Of a stretch of DNA of 64,000 nt, positions 8,312 through 16,950 are shown piece after piece. Source of the stretch: CAZYTM01 sp964649725 (GTDB taxonomy: Bacteria; Desulfobacterota; Desulfuromonadia; Geobacterales; Geobacteraceae). The first letter of the stretch is position 1. Every line of letters starts with the position of its first letter. Under the pieces are notes generated by a model. That model did no database searches. It had not been told where the DNA came from and saw only the letters and a program-made list of their open reading frames with translations. The stretch is from positions 1-64,000 of the forward strand of contig CAZYTM010000008.1 in assembly GCA_964649725.1 (NCBI GenBank), read 5' to 3'. Made by a program: the position numbers and the translations under genes.

Positions 8312-10899
8312 GGCTCCTCCTTGCATATCCGCGGGATTGTCACCCGCACTGTTGTGCCGCGACCCCGCGACGAAATGAACTGCACCTCGCCGCCACAGAT
8401 ACGGCATCTCTCTTTCATCCCCATGATACCATAGGAGGTCTGGGATTCAAGCTGGTCGCGGGCTATCCCCCGGCCGTTATCCTTGACCTCGAGCATGATC
8501 TGCTCCTCTTCCTGCCAGCAGTGTATCTTTACCCGCCGTGCCTCGCTGTGGCGGATGACATTGGTGAGCGACTCCTGCAGAATCCGGTAGAGTGCCGTCG
8601 AGCTGGTAGCACTCAGGTCGTCCAGCGGGGCATCGACCTTCAACGAACAGATGATACTGGTGCGGCGCATCATGTCACGCACCAGCCACTCCATAGCCGG
8701 CCCGAGCCCCAGGTCGTCCAGCAGCCGCGGCCGCAATTCCGAGCAGATCCGCTGGACACTCTTGATGGTCCCGTCGATTATGCCGGCAATCTCGGCAAGC
8801 TTATTGCCGATTGCCGTATCGGCATCGGGGAGCCGTTTGCCGAGCCAGCTGAAATCGAATTTAAGGGCGGTCAGCGACTGCCCGAGTTCATCATGGATCT
8901 CCCTGGCGATCGATTGCCGCTCCATCTCCCGCACCTTTTCCAGATGCGCAGTAAGGTTGCTCAGCTGTTCATGGGAGTGTCGCTGCTTCTCTTCAGCCTG
9001 GCGCTGCTCGGTGAAATCGTAACAGACGCCGATATAGCCGGCAAACTGATTCTCCAGATCGTAGAAGGGTTGGCCATAATCGATTATCCAGCGATATTCG
9101 CCGTCATGACGGCGGAGCCGGTAGTTGAGGGTAAAGGGCTCCCGCCTGGTAAAGGCAGCCATATAGCCGCGCAGACAGGCATCGAAATCGTCGCCATGGA
9201 CCCCCTCGGCCCAGCCGTCACCCGCCTCCTGGGCAAAGGTCCGGCCGGTAAATTCCAGCCACGCCTTATTGAAATAGTTGCACTTCGCGTCAGTACCTGA
9301 GCGCCAGATCAACGCCGGAAACTCCTGGAAGAGGGTCAGGTAGTAGTCCCTCGACTGGCGGACCGCCTCGGACGCCCGGTTCCGCTCGGTAACGTCGAGC
9401 GCCGTACCGAGGATAGCCGGCCGACCGTTATAGTCAATACTCCGGCCGAATACTTCGAAGTCGACTATCTCGCCATCCCGCCGTCTGACTCGGAACTGGT
9501 AGTGTACCGACTCCAGTTCTCCGGATAACCGGAGTTGCACCTTCTCTTCCACATCAGGCAGGTCGTCGGGTAAGATTATATCCCGATAGCCTATCTTTCC
9601 GGCCAGCATCTCTTCGATGGAGTAGCCGGTCAGTTCGGCAAGTTTCGGGTTGGCATAGCGGAAGAGGCTGTCCTGGATGACATAGATGCCGACCAGTGAC
9701 TGGTCGGTGACATTACGGAAGAGAGCCTCTGACTGGCGCAAGCGAAATTCCGTCTCCTTCAGCTCCGTAATGTCCGTTACCATGGCGAATGAACCCTGTA
9801 ACCGGCCGTCATGGGCGATAATCGGGGTAGCCGAGATCATTAACCAGACTGCCCTGCCATCTTTATTGCGACAGCAGAGCTCATACATCTCACCATTTCC
9901 AAGCATGCGTCTGGCGAACTTTTCCCTGAACTCTGGCAAATGGTCCGGATCGATCAGCTCCGTCACCGATCTGCCGATGAGTTCTTCCGCTGAATAACCG
10001 AAGATCTCCGCGGAACGGTTATTCAGATAGGTGGTCACCCCATCGGCGTTAAGCACCCACATCCCCTCCTGGGAGGTCTCGACGATCCGCCGGTAATGCT
10101 CCTCGCTGGCCCGCAGCGCCTCTTCCATCTCCTTCCGCTGGTTGATGTCGGTGATCATGGCAAAAGAACCCTGGAACCGGCCATCTTTGTCTATGATCGG
10201 TACCGACGAGACCAGCAACCAGTGCCTGGTGCCATTCTTCCTTACCACGCAGAGGTCGTAGACCTCCCGCTCCCCTCTCTGGCGACTGACGAACTGTTCC
10301 CGGTGCTGCGTGATATAGCCAGGTTCTGTAAAATCGAAGACCGGCCGGCCGAGCATCTCCTCAACACCGTAGCCTAACAATTCGGCCAGATGGCTGCTGA
10401 TAAAGCTGATTTTTGCTTCGCTATCGAGGGTGCATATCCCCTCCTGGGCTGTCTCGGCAATCCACCGGTAACGCTCTTCGCTGGCCCGCAACTCCTCTAC
10501 CAGCTTGCCATGCTGGCGACGCATCGCCGCCTCAGCAAGTTCGCGCCGGATTGCCGGAACAAGCCTGGAGAGATTGTCCTTGAGGATGAAATCGTGAGCC
10601 CCCGCCTTCATAGCCTCGACAGCAGCCGCCTCCCCCACCTTCCCCGAGACCAGGATGAACGGGATGTCGAGCCCTTTGCGGCGTACTATTTCCAGCGAGC
10701 CCATACCGCCGAATCGGGGGATATGGTAATCAGAGACAATAGCATCCCATTCCCGCTCATCGAGTGCTACAGAGAGCTCTTCGGCCGTTGCAACACGGCG
10801 CCAGTCGGGATCATACCCCCCTTGCCGCAACTCCCGCACCAGCAGGTCGGCATCGTCGAGTGAGTCCTCGATTACGATTATGCGTAGCATCTCTCCCAT
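8308..10899 (-). CDS. REC-PAS4-HisKA_3 hybrid sensor kinase
   Basis: An 863-residue cytoplasmic kinase without membrane segments. An N-terminal receiver (5-120, IVIEDS and AIVSDYHIP) is followed by four PAS domains (about 139-260, 265-385, 388-510, 515-640). The first two are close copies of each other, including a shared GSFAM.TDI segment, which points to internal duplication. The kinase core is of NarX/DesK type, with His669 in REIHDELGQ and a HATPase with DNGRGIA. It forms a coupled pair with the NarL-type regulator. The N-terminal receiver suggests that it also accepts phosphate from another kinase. Start at ATG 10899 follows GGGGAT; an ATG at 10890 is also possible. Confidence 0.92.
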   Translation of the reverse strand: MGEMLRIIVIEDSLDDADLLVRELRQGGYDPDWRRVATAEELSVALDEREWDAIVSDYHIPRFGGMGSLEIVRRKGLDIPFILVSGKVGEAAAVEAMKAGAHDFILKDNLSRLVPAIRRELAEAAMRRQHGKLVEELRASEERYRWIAETAQEGICTLDSEAKISFISSHLAELLGYGVEEMLGRPVFDFTEPGYITQHREQFVSRQRGEREVYDLCVVRKNGTRHWLLVSSVPIIDKDGRFQGSFAMITDINQRKEMEEALRASEEHYRRIVETSQEGMWVLNADGVTTYLNNRSAEIFGYSAEELIGRSVTELIDPDHLPEFREKFARRMLGNGEMYELCCRNKDGRAVWLMISATPIIAHDGRLQGSFAMVTDITELKETEFRLRQSEALFRNVTDQSLVGIYVIQDSLFRYANPKLAELTGYSIEEMLAGKIGYRDIILPDDLPDVEEKVQLRLSGELESVHYQFRVRRRDGEIVDFEVFGRSIDYNGRPAILGTALDVTERNRASEAVRQSRDYYLTLFQEFPALIWRSGTDAKCNYFNKAWLEFTGRTFAQEAGDGWAEGVHGDDFDACLRGYMAAFTRREPFTLNYRLRRHDGEYRWIIDYGQPFYDLENQFAGYIGVCYDFTEQRQAEEKQRHSHEQLSNLTAHLEKVREMERQSIAREIHDELGQSLTALKFDFSWLGKRLPDADTAIGNKLAEIAGIIDGTIKSVQRICSELRPRLLDDLGLGPAMEWLVRDMMRRTSIICSLKVDAPLDDLSATSSTALYRILQESLTNVIRHSEARRVKIHCWQEEEQIMLEVKDNGRGIARDQLESQTSYGIMGMKERCRICGGEVQFISSRGRGTTVRVTIPRICKEEP

Positions 10900-11136
10900 G
10901 TAGTCGATCCCCTACGGCTTGGCAGCAGGCGTTCTACAACATATTTCGGTACTCTTGGCGCATTGTATCATCTGTGCAACTATTTGCAACGTTAAAGACC
11001 GGCTGTAAGTCTGGTACCTACAAAGATAATTGGCGAAAATTTCTCAAGATTTCCACTCAAGAGTCGATATGGATTACTGTATAAATGTCGACCTGGCTCA
11101 GTAAGAGATGTGACTATTACTTCATCAGGAGTGCCT

Positions 11137-11571
11137 ATGAACGAACAGAATGCCGTCACCATCCTGCTGGTGGAAGACGACCCGGGCCATGCCCGGCTGA
11201 TCGAGAAAAACCTCCGCCGGGCCGGGGTGGTTAATGAGATCATCATCCTCGACAATGGGCAGAAAGCGGTCGACTATCTCTTCAAGGAGGGGGAGTATGC
11301 CGGCAACGGGGCGCCGGCACCGCTTCTGGTACTGCTCGACCTCAATCTGCCGGTCCTCGACGGTTGCCAGGTGCTGCAGCGGATCCGCAGCGACGACCGG
11401 ACCAGACGGATCCCGGTAGTGATGCTGACCACTACCGACAACCCTGTCGAGATCACCAGATGCTACGATCTCGGCTGTAATATCTATGTAACCAAACCGG
11501 TAGAGTATGAGCAGTTTTCCGAAGCTATCAGGAACCTCGGCCTCTTCCTCTCCATCGTCCAGGTCCCTTGA
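11137..11571 (+). CDS. Rcp1-like single-domain response regulator
   Basis: A 144-residue receiver without output domain. It has the extended loop typical of Rcp1-type regulators paired with phytochrome-like kinases (ILLVEDDPGHARLIEKNL, DYLFKEGEY, LVLLDLNLPVLDG, VMLTTTDNP, YVTKPVEYEQF). Phospho-acceptor is the Asp in LLDLNLP. The ATG at 11137 follows AGGAG at good spacing; the earlier in-frame ATG at 11110 does not. It heads a run of plus-strand signalling genes and is divergent from the REC-PAS kinase. The kinases at 12994 and 16947 have the HisKA type often paired with such receivers. Confidence 0.92.
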   Translation: MNEQNAVTILLVEDDPGHARLIEKNLRRAGVVNEIIILDNGQKAVDYLFKEGEYAGNGAPAPLLVLLDLNLPVLDGCQVLQRIRSDDRTRRIPVVMLTTTDNPVEITRCYDLGCNIYVTKPVEYEQFSEAIRNLGLFLSIVQVP

Positions 11572-11617
11572 ACCGGACCTGTCCGCAGAAGACGCTGCAG
11601 CAAGATAAGGAGCGCTC

Positions 11618-12943
11618 ATGACAGCAACCGCGCCGGTACGGATACTATACATGGAAGACGACCCTGGGCTGGCCAGACTGCTGAAGAAACAGCTGGAAAG
11701 AAGCGGCTACCTGGTCGACACCGCAGCCAACGGCGAAGAAGGTCTGGAAAAGCTGACGCACGCTGAATATGCGGCGGTGCTGATCGACTACCACATGCCG
11801 GTCTGTAGCGGTATCGAAGTGATCCGCATCATGGCAGGGAGGGGGTCTCATCCCCCTGCCATCATGGTCACCGGCAACGGCAACGAAAAAGTCGCTGTCG
11901 AGGCGCTCCGTCTCGGCGCTTCCGATTATATCGTCAAGGATGTCGATATGGGCTATCTGCAACTGCTGCCGATGGTGATCGAAAAGGTACTGGTCAAGGA
12001 GAGGCTGCTGCGGGAAAAAGAGCTGATGTTCGCGGTTATCCGGGAGAACGAGGAGCGCTACCGGCGTCTGGTGGAGCTCTCCCCGGACGGGATCGCCGTC
12101 GAACTGGATAACCGCTTCGAGTTCATCAATCCGGCCGGGGCTGAAATACTGGGGGCCACTACCCCCCTGCAGCTGCTCGGCAAGAGCGTCATCAACTTCG
12201 TCCACCCCGACTACCGGAATATATTCAAGGAACATAACAGCCTCATGGCCAAGGGTGGGGACAATGTCCCCTGGCTTGAGGAGAAGTTCATCCGCATCGA
12301 CAAGAACGAGGTGGAGGTGGAGGTCTCGGGGGTACCGTTCAATCTGAGCGGCAAACCGGCCATCCAGATTATCTTCCGCGACATAACCGAACGGAATCTG
12401 GCCAGACAGCGACTGGAACATATGGCCCACTACGACACCCTGACCGGGCTGCCGAACCGTACCCTCTTTTTCGACCGGCTCGGTCAGTCGCTGCGCGAGG
12501 CAAAACGGTTCAACAACCTGCTGGCGATCCTCTTTGTCGATCTTGACCGCTTCAAGGCGGTCAATGACAACTTCGGCCATGATGTCGGCGACCTGCTGCT
12601 GAAAGAGGCCGCCGACAGGATCCAGGAGTGTGTCAGGACCTGTGATACGGTGAGCCGGATCGGCGGCGACGAATTCGCCATCATCCTGACCAATATCAAC
12701 GAGGAGCTGGACGCGGAGCTGGTGGCGAACCGTATCATCGCTTCGGCTGGCAGGCCATTCCAGCTGAAAGAGAATGAATGTTTGATCGGCGCCAGCATCG
12801 GCATCAGCATCTTCCCCTTTGACGGTGAAGATGCTGACACCCTCTTAAAAAGCTCGGACATGGCAATGTACCATGCCAAGGAGACCGGTAAAAACCGTTA
12901 TCATTTTCATACCAAGCACCAACCGTTGTCTTTGGCCCTCTAA
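11618..12943 (+). CDS. REC-PAS-GGDEF diguanylate cyclase
   Basis: A 441-residue cytoplasmic response regulator. Receiver 8-125 (ILYMEDDPGLARLL, AVLIDYHMPVCSG, YIVKDVD); PAS about 145-265; GGDEF 275-435 with the intact active site GGDEF at 349-353 and inhibitory RTCD at 340-343, five residues before it. It should make cyclic-di-GMP when phosphorylated, with product feedback. The start is preceded by AAGGAG six bases upstream. It lies 46 bases after the Rcp1-like gene and 50 bases before the large kinase gene, so these are probably one transcript. Confidence 0.93.
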   Translation: MTATAPVRILYMEDDPGLARLLKKQLERSGYLVDTAANGEEGLEKLTHAEYAAVLIDYHMPVCSGIEVIRIMAGRGSHPPAIMVTGNGNEKVAVEALRLGASDYIVKDVDMGYLQLLPMVIEKVLVKERLLREKELMFAVIRENEERYRRLVELSPDGIAVELDNRFEFINPAGAEILGATTPLQLLGKSVINFVHPDYRNIFKEHNSLMAKGGDNVPWLEEKFIRIDKNEVEVEVSGVPFNLSGKPAIQIIFRDITERNLARQRLEHMAHYDTLTGLPNRTLFFDRLGQSLREAKRFNNLLAILFVDLDRFKAVNDNFGHDVGDLLLKEAADRIQECVRTCDTVSRIGGDEFAIILTNINEELDAELVANRIIASAGRPFQLKENECLIGASIGISIFPFDGEDADTLLKSSDMAMYHAKETGKNRYHFHTKHQPLSLAL

Positions 12944-12993
12944 AAACCGGACATTAGAGCAGGGCGACTGACAACAGGAGATGGATACCTGCC

Positions 12994-15900
12994 ATGCGGA
13001 TCAGCAGCAAACTTATCAGCGGCTTCCTGACGATCTCTCTCATTACCTGTTTTGTCGGCACTGTCGGGCTCTATATCATCAAGACCCATCACGACATTGA
13101 TCAAGACAAGGAGGTGACCCAGGGCATCATCAGTAATCTGAACAATATCCTCATCAACGGCACCAATCTCTTCTCCGACACATATCAGCTACTGGCGCTG
13201 CTGAGTAACGCCCCGAGCAAACAGAACCGGGAACGGATTCACGATGAACAGCTGGAGATCAGCGCCTCCAGAACAAAGCTGCAGCAGGCGATGAAAGATT
13301 ACCTTGAGCTGGTCGAAAAGACATCCACGGAGGAGCGGTCACGAGGGAAACAGCTATCGGAAGTCACAGAGCGGCTGATTGCTGCAGTTACAACAGCTAT
13401 GAAACTTGAATCAAGGAGCAACCGCACAGTTGCCATGGTGAACCTCGAACAGACTGAACATGACTTTCTCGCTTTGCTCGAACAGAGACTTCATCAAGAG
13501 CAGCAGCGGGTCGTGCAGCTGGGCAACCAGGTGCACACCATCATGCATCGCACCGAAAAAATAATCATAGCTGTCACCATCTGTTCCTTCCTGCTCGCCC
13601 TGGCAATCGGCACCGGCTTTTCCCGCAGCATCGCCCGCCGGATCGAGCGGCTGCAAAAGGGGGTACGCGCCATCGGCAGCGGCAACTTCGACACTGTTAT
13701 CGACACCAGAGGCTTTGACGAATTGAGCGATCTGGGTGAGTCGTTCATCGATATGGCGGCTGCCCTCAAATATTCCCAGAACGAGATAATTGCCGGGCGC
13801 AACTATCTCGACAACATCATCAACTCGATGGCAGATTCTCTCATAGTAATCGACCCGGAAGGGACCATCAGCAGCGTCAATCCAGCCACCTGCAGAATGC
13901 TCGGCTATTCTGAACAGGAGCTGGTCGGTAAACCGTTCTCTCTGATCGGTGGCGATACCCACCTGGCCGGGCTGGTCAGACAAGGTGAGGAGAGGTTCTA
14001 CCGGAACAGGGAGGGGCGCCTCCTGACAGTGGCATTTTCCGCCACCACCCTGCGCGACGCCCAAGGATTCTTCCAGGGGGTTGTCTGCCTCGCCCTCGAC
14101 ATCTCTGCCCGAAAAAAGGCCGAAGAGGCGCTCCATGAAACCAGTGAGGCTTTGCATGGGCTGTTCAGCGCTGCGCCGATTGCAATTATCACGCTTGACA
14201 ACAACCTGACCGTAACGAAATGGAACCCGGCCGCAGAGCAGATCTTCGGCTGGTCAGCCGAAGAGGTAGTTGGCCACCCCTACCAACTGCTGCCACAGGG
14301 GGACGAACAGGCGTTCGAGGTATTGTGCAAGATTGTCCGGGAGGGGATGATCCTTAACAATCAGGAGGTTATACGCCGGCACCGGGATGGCCGGTTGCTC
14401 CACATAAACCTCTCCACTGCGCCATTACGCGACGCCAAGGGGGAGATAAGCGGTGTCATCGGCATTCTGGTCGACATCAGCGAACAAAAACAGGCCGAAT
14501 CCAAATTGCAGGAGTCGTTCGAATTTACCAAGACGGTCCTCAACAGTCTGAACGACGCGGTCTCCATCATCGATGTTCGCGACCTGACCATCATCGATGT
14601 AAATGACGCCTTTCTCAAGGAGTTCTGCTGCCGCCGCGACCAGGTGATCGGCAAGAGCTGCCATGATGTAACCCATCATAGCGAGTCCCCCTGCCGGCCT
14701 CCCAATGATGTCTGCCCGCTCCTGGAAACCATAGCAAGCGGCAGCGCAGCGACCGCCGAGCACCTGCACCAACGCTGGAACGGTGACAGGATCTATGTCG
14801 AAGTCACCACCGCACCGATCTTCGCTGCCGACGGCTCTATCAATCAGGTAGTGCATATGGCCAGAGATATTTCTGCCAGGAAAGAGGCCGAAAAGGAGAA
14901 CATCTTCCTCGCCTCCATAGTGCAGAACATCCCTGACAGTGTCTATGCCTTTGATACTGACGGCCGGATCATCTCCTGGAACAGGGGGGCGGAACGGATG
15001 CTCGGTTTCCCGAAGGATGAGATTCTCGGCCGGGACATCTGTACCATCATCCCTGAAGGTCTGCAGACTACCGATTTTCGCCAGTTTCTGAGCCAGCTTA
15101 CGCGAGTCGGTTACCTCTCCGGCCACATCACCAATATTTCCGCCAGTGATGGCCGTCAGGTACCGGTCGAGATGACTGCCGTAACGCTGCGGGACACTGT
15201 TGGCAAAACCATCGGCTATGCTGCCATCAGCAGGGATATAAGCGAACGGCTGCAGGCCGAAGAGCGGCTGCAGCATATAGCCATGGAGCTGCAACAGAGC
15301 AATGAGGAGATAAAGAGTTTCGCCTATATCGTCTCCCATGACCTCCGCGCCCCGCTGGTGAACATCCGTGGATTTTCCGTTGAACTTACCAGTTCGCTGG
15401 CCGACATCGATGCCATGCTGGAGAGTCAATTGCAGCACTTTGACGGGAAGAGCAGGGAACGGCTGGCCGACATATTCCAGATCGACATCCCTGAATCGAT
15501 GCAGTTCATCAACTCTTCCATCGACCGTATGGATGCCCTGATAACTGCCATCCTCAAGCTGTCAAGATTAGGCCGGAGCGAATTGAACCCCGAGCAGCTG
15601 AATCTGGTCGATATGGTCTATGGCATTATTCGCACCCTGACCCACCAGATGGAGGAGCATAACGTCGAGCTGACTGTTAACGACCTCCCCGATATCTTTG
15701 CCGATCGCACCGCTCTCGAGCAGATTCTCGGCAACCTGCTCGACAATGCAGTTAAATATCTGCACCCAGATCGGCCGGGGAGGATCGAGATCAGTGCGAC
15801 CCAGGATAACCAGCAGACCACCGTAAATGTCTGCGATAACGGCCGCGGTATTGCTGCCGAAGATATGCACAAGGTGTTCGAAATATTCCGCCGCGCCGGC

Positions 15901-16059
15901 CCCCAGGATGTCCCTGGTGAAGGGATGGGGCTCGCCTATGTGAAGGCCCTGTTACGCCGCTGCGGCGGCCGTATCTGGTGCGAATCGGAAGCAGGGGTCG
16001 GTACCACCTTCAGCTTCACGATACCCCATTCGTCGGCGCAGCTTGACCAGGCCGCATGA
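12994..16059 (+). CDS. Membrane PAS-multidomain histidine kinase
   Basis: A 1021-residue kinase. Order: membrane helix about 7-29; periplasmic helical-bundle sensor (30-185); second helix 187-209; HAMP 210-262; four PAS domains about 270-385, 390-505, 510-630 and 635-760; HisKA with phospho-acceptor His782 in IVSHDLRAPLV; HATPase with NLLDNAVKYL, DNGRGIA and GEGMGLAYVK. Between the H-box and the last DHp helix there is an insertion of about 30 residues shared with the kinase at 16947. A PstS-like binding protein gene starts 42 bases downstream. The third PAS region contains several cysteines (CHDVTH...CRPP..CPL) that could bind metal; this is inference. Confidence 0.92.
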   Translation: MRISSKLISGFLTISLITCFVGTVGLYIIKTHHDIDQDKEVTQGIISNLNNILINGTNLFSDTYQLLALLSNAPSKQNRERIHDEQLEISASRTKLQQAMKDYLELVEKTSTEERSRGKQLSEVTERLIAAVTTAMKLESRSNRTVAMVNLEQTEHDFLALLEQRLHQEQQRVVQLGNQVHTIMHRTEKIIIAVTICSFLLALAIGTGFSRSIARRIERLQKGVRAIGSGNFDTVIDTRGFDELSDLGESFIDMAAALKYSQNEIIAGRNYLDNIINSMADSLIVIDPEGTISSVNPATCRMLGYSEQELVGKPFSLIGGDTHLAGLVRQGEERFYRNREGRLLTVAFSATTLRDAQGFFQGVVCLALDISARKKAEEALHETSEALHGLFSAAPIAIITLDNNLTVTKWNPAAEQIFGWSAEEVVGHPYQLLPQGDEQAFEVLCKIVREGMILNNQEVIRRHRDGRLLHINLSTAPLRDAKGEISGVIGILVDISEQKQAESKLQESFEFTKTVLNSLNDAVSIIDVRDLTIIDVNDAFLKEFCCRRDQVIGKSCHDVTHHSESPCRPPNDVCPLLETIASGSAATAEHLHQRWNGDRIYVEVTTAPIFAADGSINQVVHMARDISARKEAEKENIFLASIVQNIPDSVYAFDTDGRIISWNRGAERMLGFPKDEILGRDICTIIPEGLQTTDFRQFLSQLTRVGYLSGHITNISASDGRQVPVEMTAVTLRDTVGKTIGYAAISRDISERLQAEERLQHIAMELQQSNEEIKSFAYIVSHDLRAPLVNIRGFSVELTSSLADIDAMLESQLQHFDGKSRERLADIFQIDIPESMQFINSSIDRMDALITAILKLSRLGRSELNPEQLNLVDMVYGIIRTLTHQMEEHNVELTVNDLPDIFADRTALEQILGNLLDNAVKYLHPDRPGRIEISATQDNQQTTVNVCDNGRGIAAEDMHKVFEIFRRAGPQDVPGEGMGLAYVKALLRRCGGRIWCESEAGVGTTFSFTIPHSSAQLDQAA

Positions 16060-16101
16060 GACGGATTGACTGATAAAACTGGAGTTAAGGAGGTCATGGT
16101 A

Positions 16102-16950
16102 ATGACAAGCCGTAACAGTAAATTATTATTTGCCATCTTCAGCAGCATCGGCATATTTATCCTCCTGATGGCGCCTCTTCAGCTCTTTGCCGCCGAGATC
16201 ATCAAAATCGGCGGCACCGGCTCCGGTCTAGCCACCATGAAACTGCTCGCTGCAGCTTTTGAAAAGAGCCATCCCGGGGTGAAAATTCAGATAGTACCGA
16301 GCCTTGGCAGTTCGGGGGGGATCAAGGCTGCTATCGATGGCGAGGTAACACTGGCCATCAGCAGCAGGCCGCTCAAAGATGGGGAGCGGCAGGCAGGAGC
16401 CGGAGCGATCGAATATGCCCGCTCTCCATTTGTCTTTGCCACCCACGCAAAGAACAGTAAAAAGAATATCACCCTGACCGAACTGGAAACCTACTATGGC
16501 GGCACCGGGCAATTCTGGCCTAATGGCAGCAGAGTGCGGCTTATCATGCGCCCGGAAGGGGAGACCGACACCCGGATCCTCCGCGGACTCTCGCCGGTCA
16601 TGGATAAGGCTGTCATTGCTGCCCTGGGGAGACAGGGGATGCATATCGCCATCAAGGATCAGGATAATGGCGAGGCTTTAGCCAAGACTCCAGGCTCCCT
16701 GGGGGGTATCACCCTGACCCAGGTGATGACGGAAAAACTGCCGCTCAATATCCTCAGCTTTGACGGCGTCAGACCTAGCACCGCCAATCTTGCCAACGGC
16801 AGCTATCACCTCTACAAACCGCTCTACCTGGTGACGACCGGCAAAACCTCGACTAACGGCAGGCAGTTTGCCGAATTCATCTGCTCCAGAAACGGCCAGA
16901 AAATACTCAGCGCTGCCGGCAACCTCCCCCAGGGGGGCGTCAGGCCATGA
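16102..16950 (+). CDS. PstS-like periplasmic binding protein
   Basis: A 282-residue exported protein with an N-terminal signal segment (LLFAIFSSIGIFILLMAPLQLFA, cleavage after A-A) and a PstS/PBP-like-2 domain: IKIGGTGSGLATMKLLAAAFE, SLGSSGGIKAAIDGEVTLAISSRPLK, and the C-terminal YHLYKPLYLVT. The GTGSG and SLGSSGG loops match phosphate-type anion binding, but substrate is unproved. Start ATG 16102 is eight bases after AAGGAGG; ATGs at 16096 and 16066 fit less well. No ABC permease or ATPase genes are near. It is flanked by two kinases and its stop overlaps the next start (ATGA), so a role as soluble sensor for these kinases is likely rather than uptake. Confidence 0.85.
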   Translation: MTSRNSKLLFAIFSSIGIFILLMAPLQLFAAEIIKIGGTGSGLATMKLLAAAFEKSHPGVKIQIVPSLGSSGGIKAAIDGEVTLAISSRPLKDGERQAGAGAIEYARSPFVFATHAKNSKKNITLTELETYYGGTGQFWPNGSRVRLIMRPEGETDTRILRGLSPVMDKAVIAALGRQGMHIAIKDQDNGEALAKTPGSLGGITLTQVMTEKLPLNILSFDGVRPSTANLANGSYHLYKPLYLVTTGKTSTNGRQFAEFICSRNGQKILSAAGNLPQGGVRP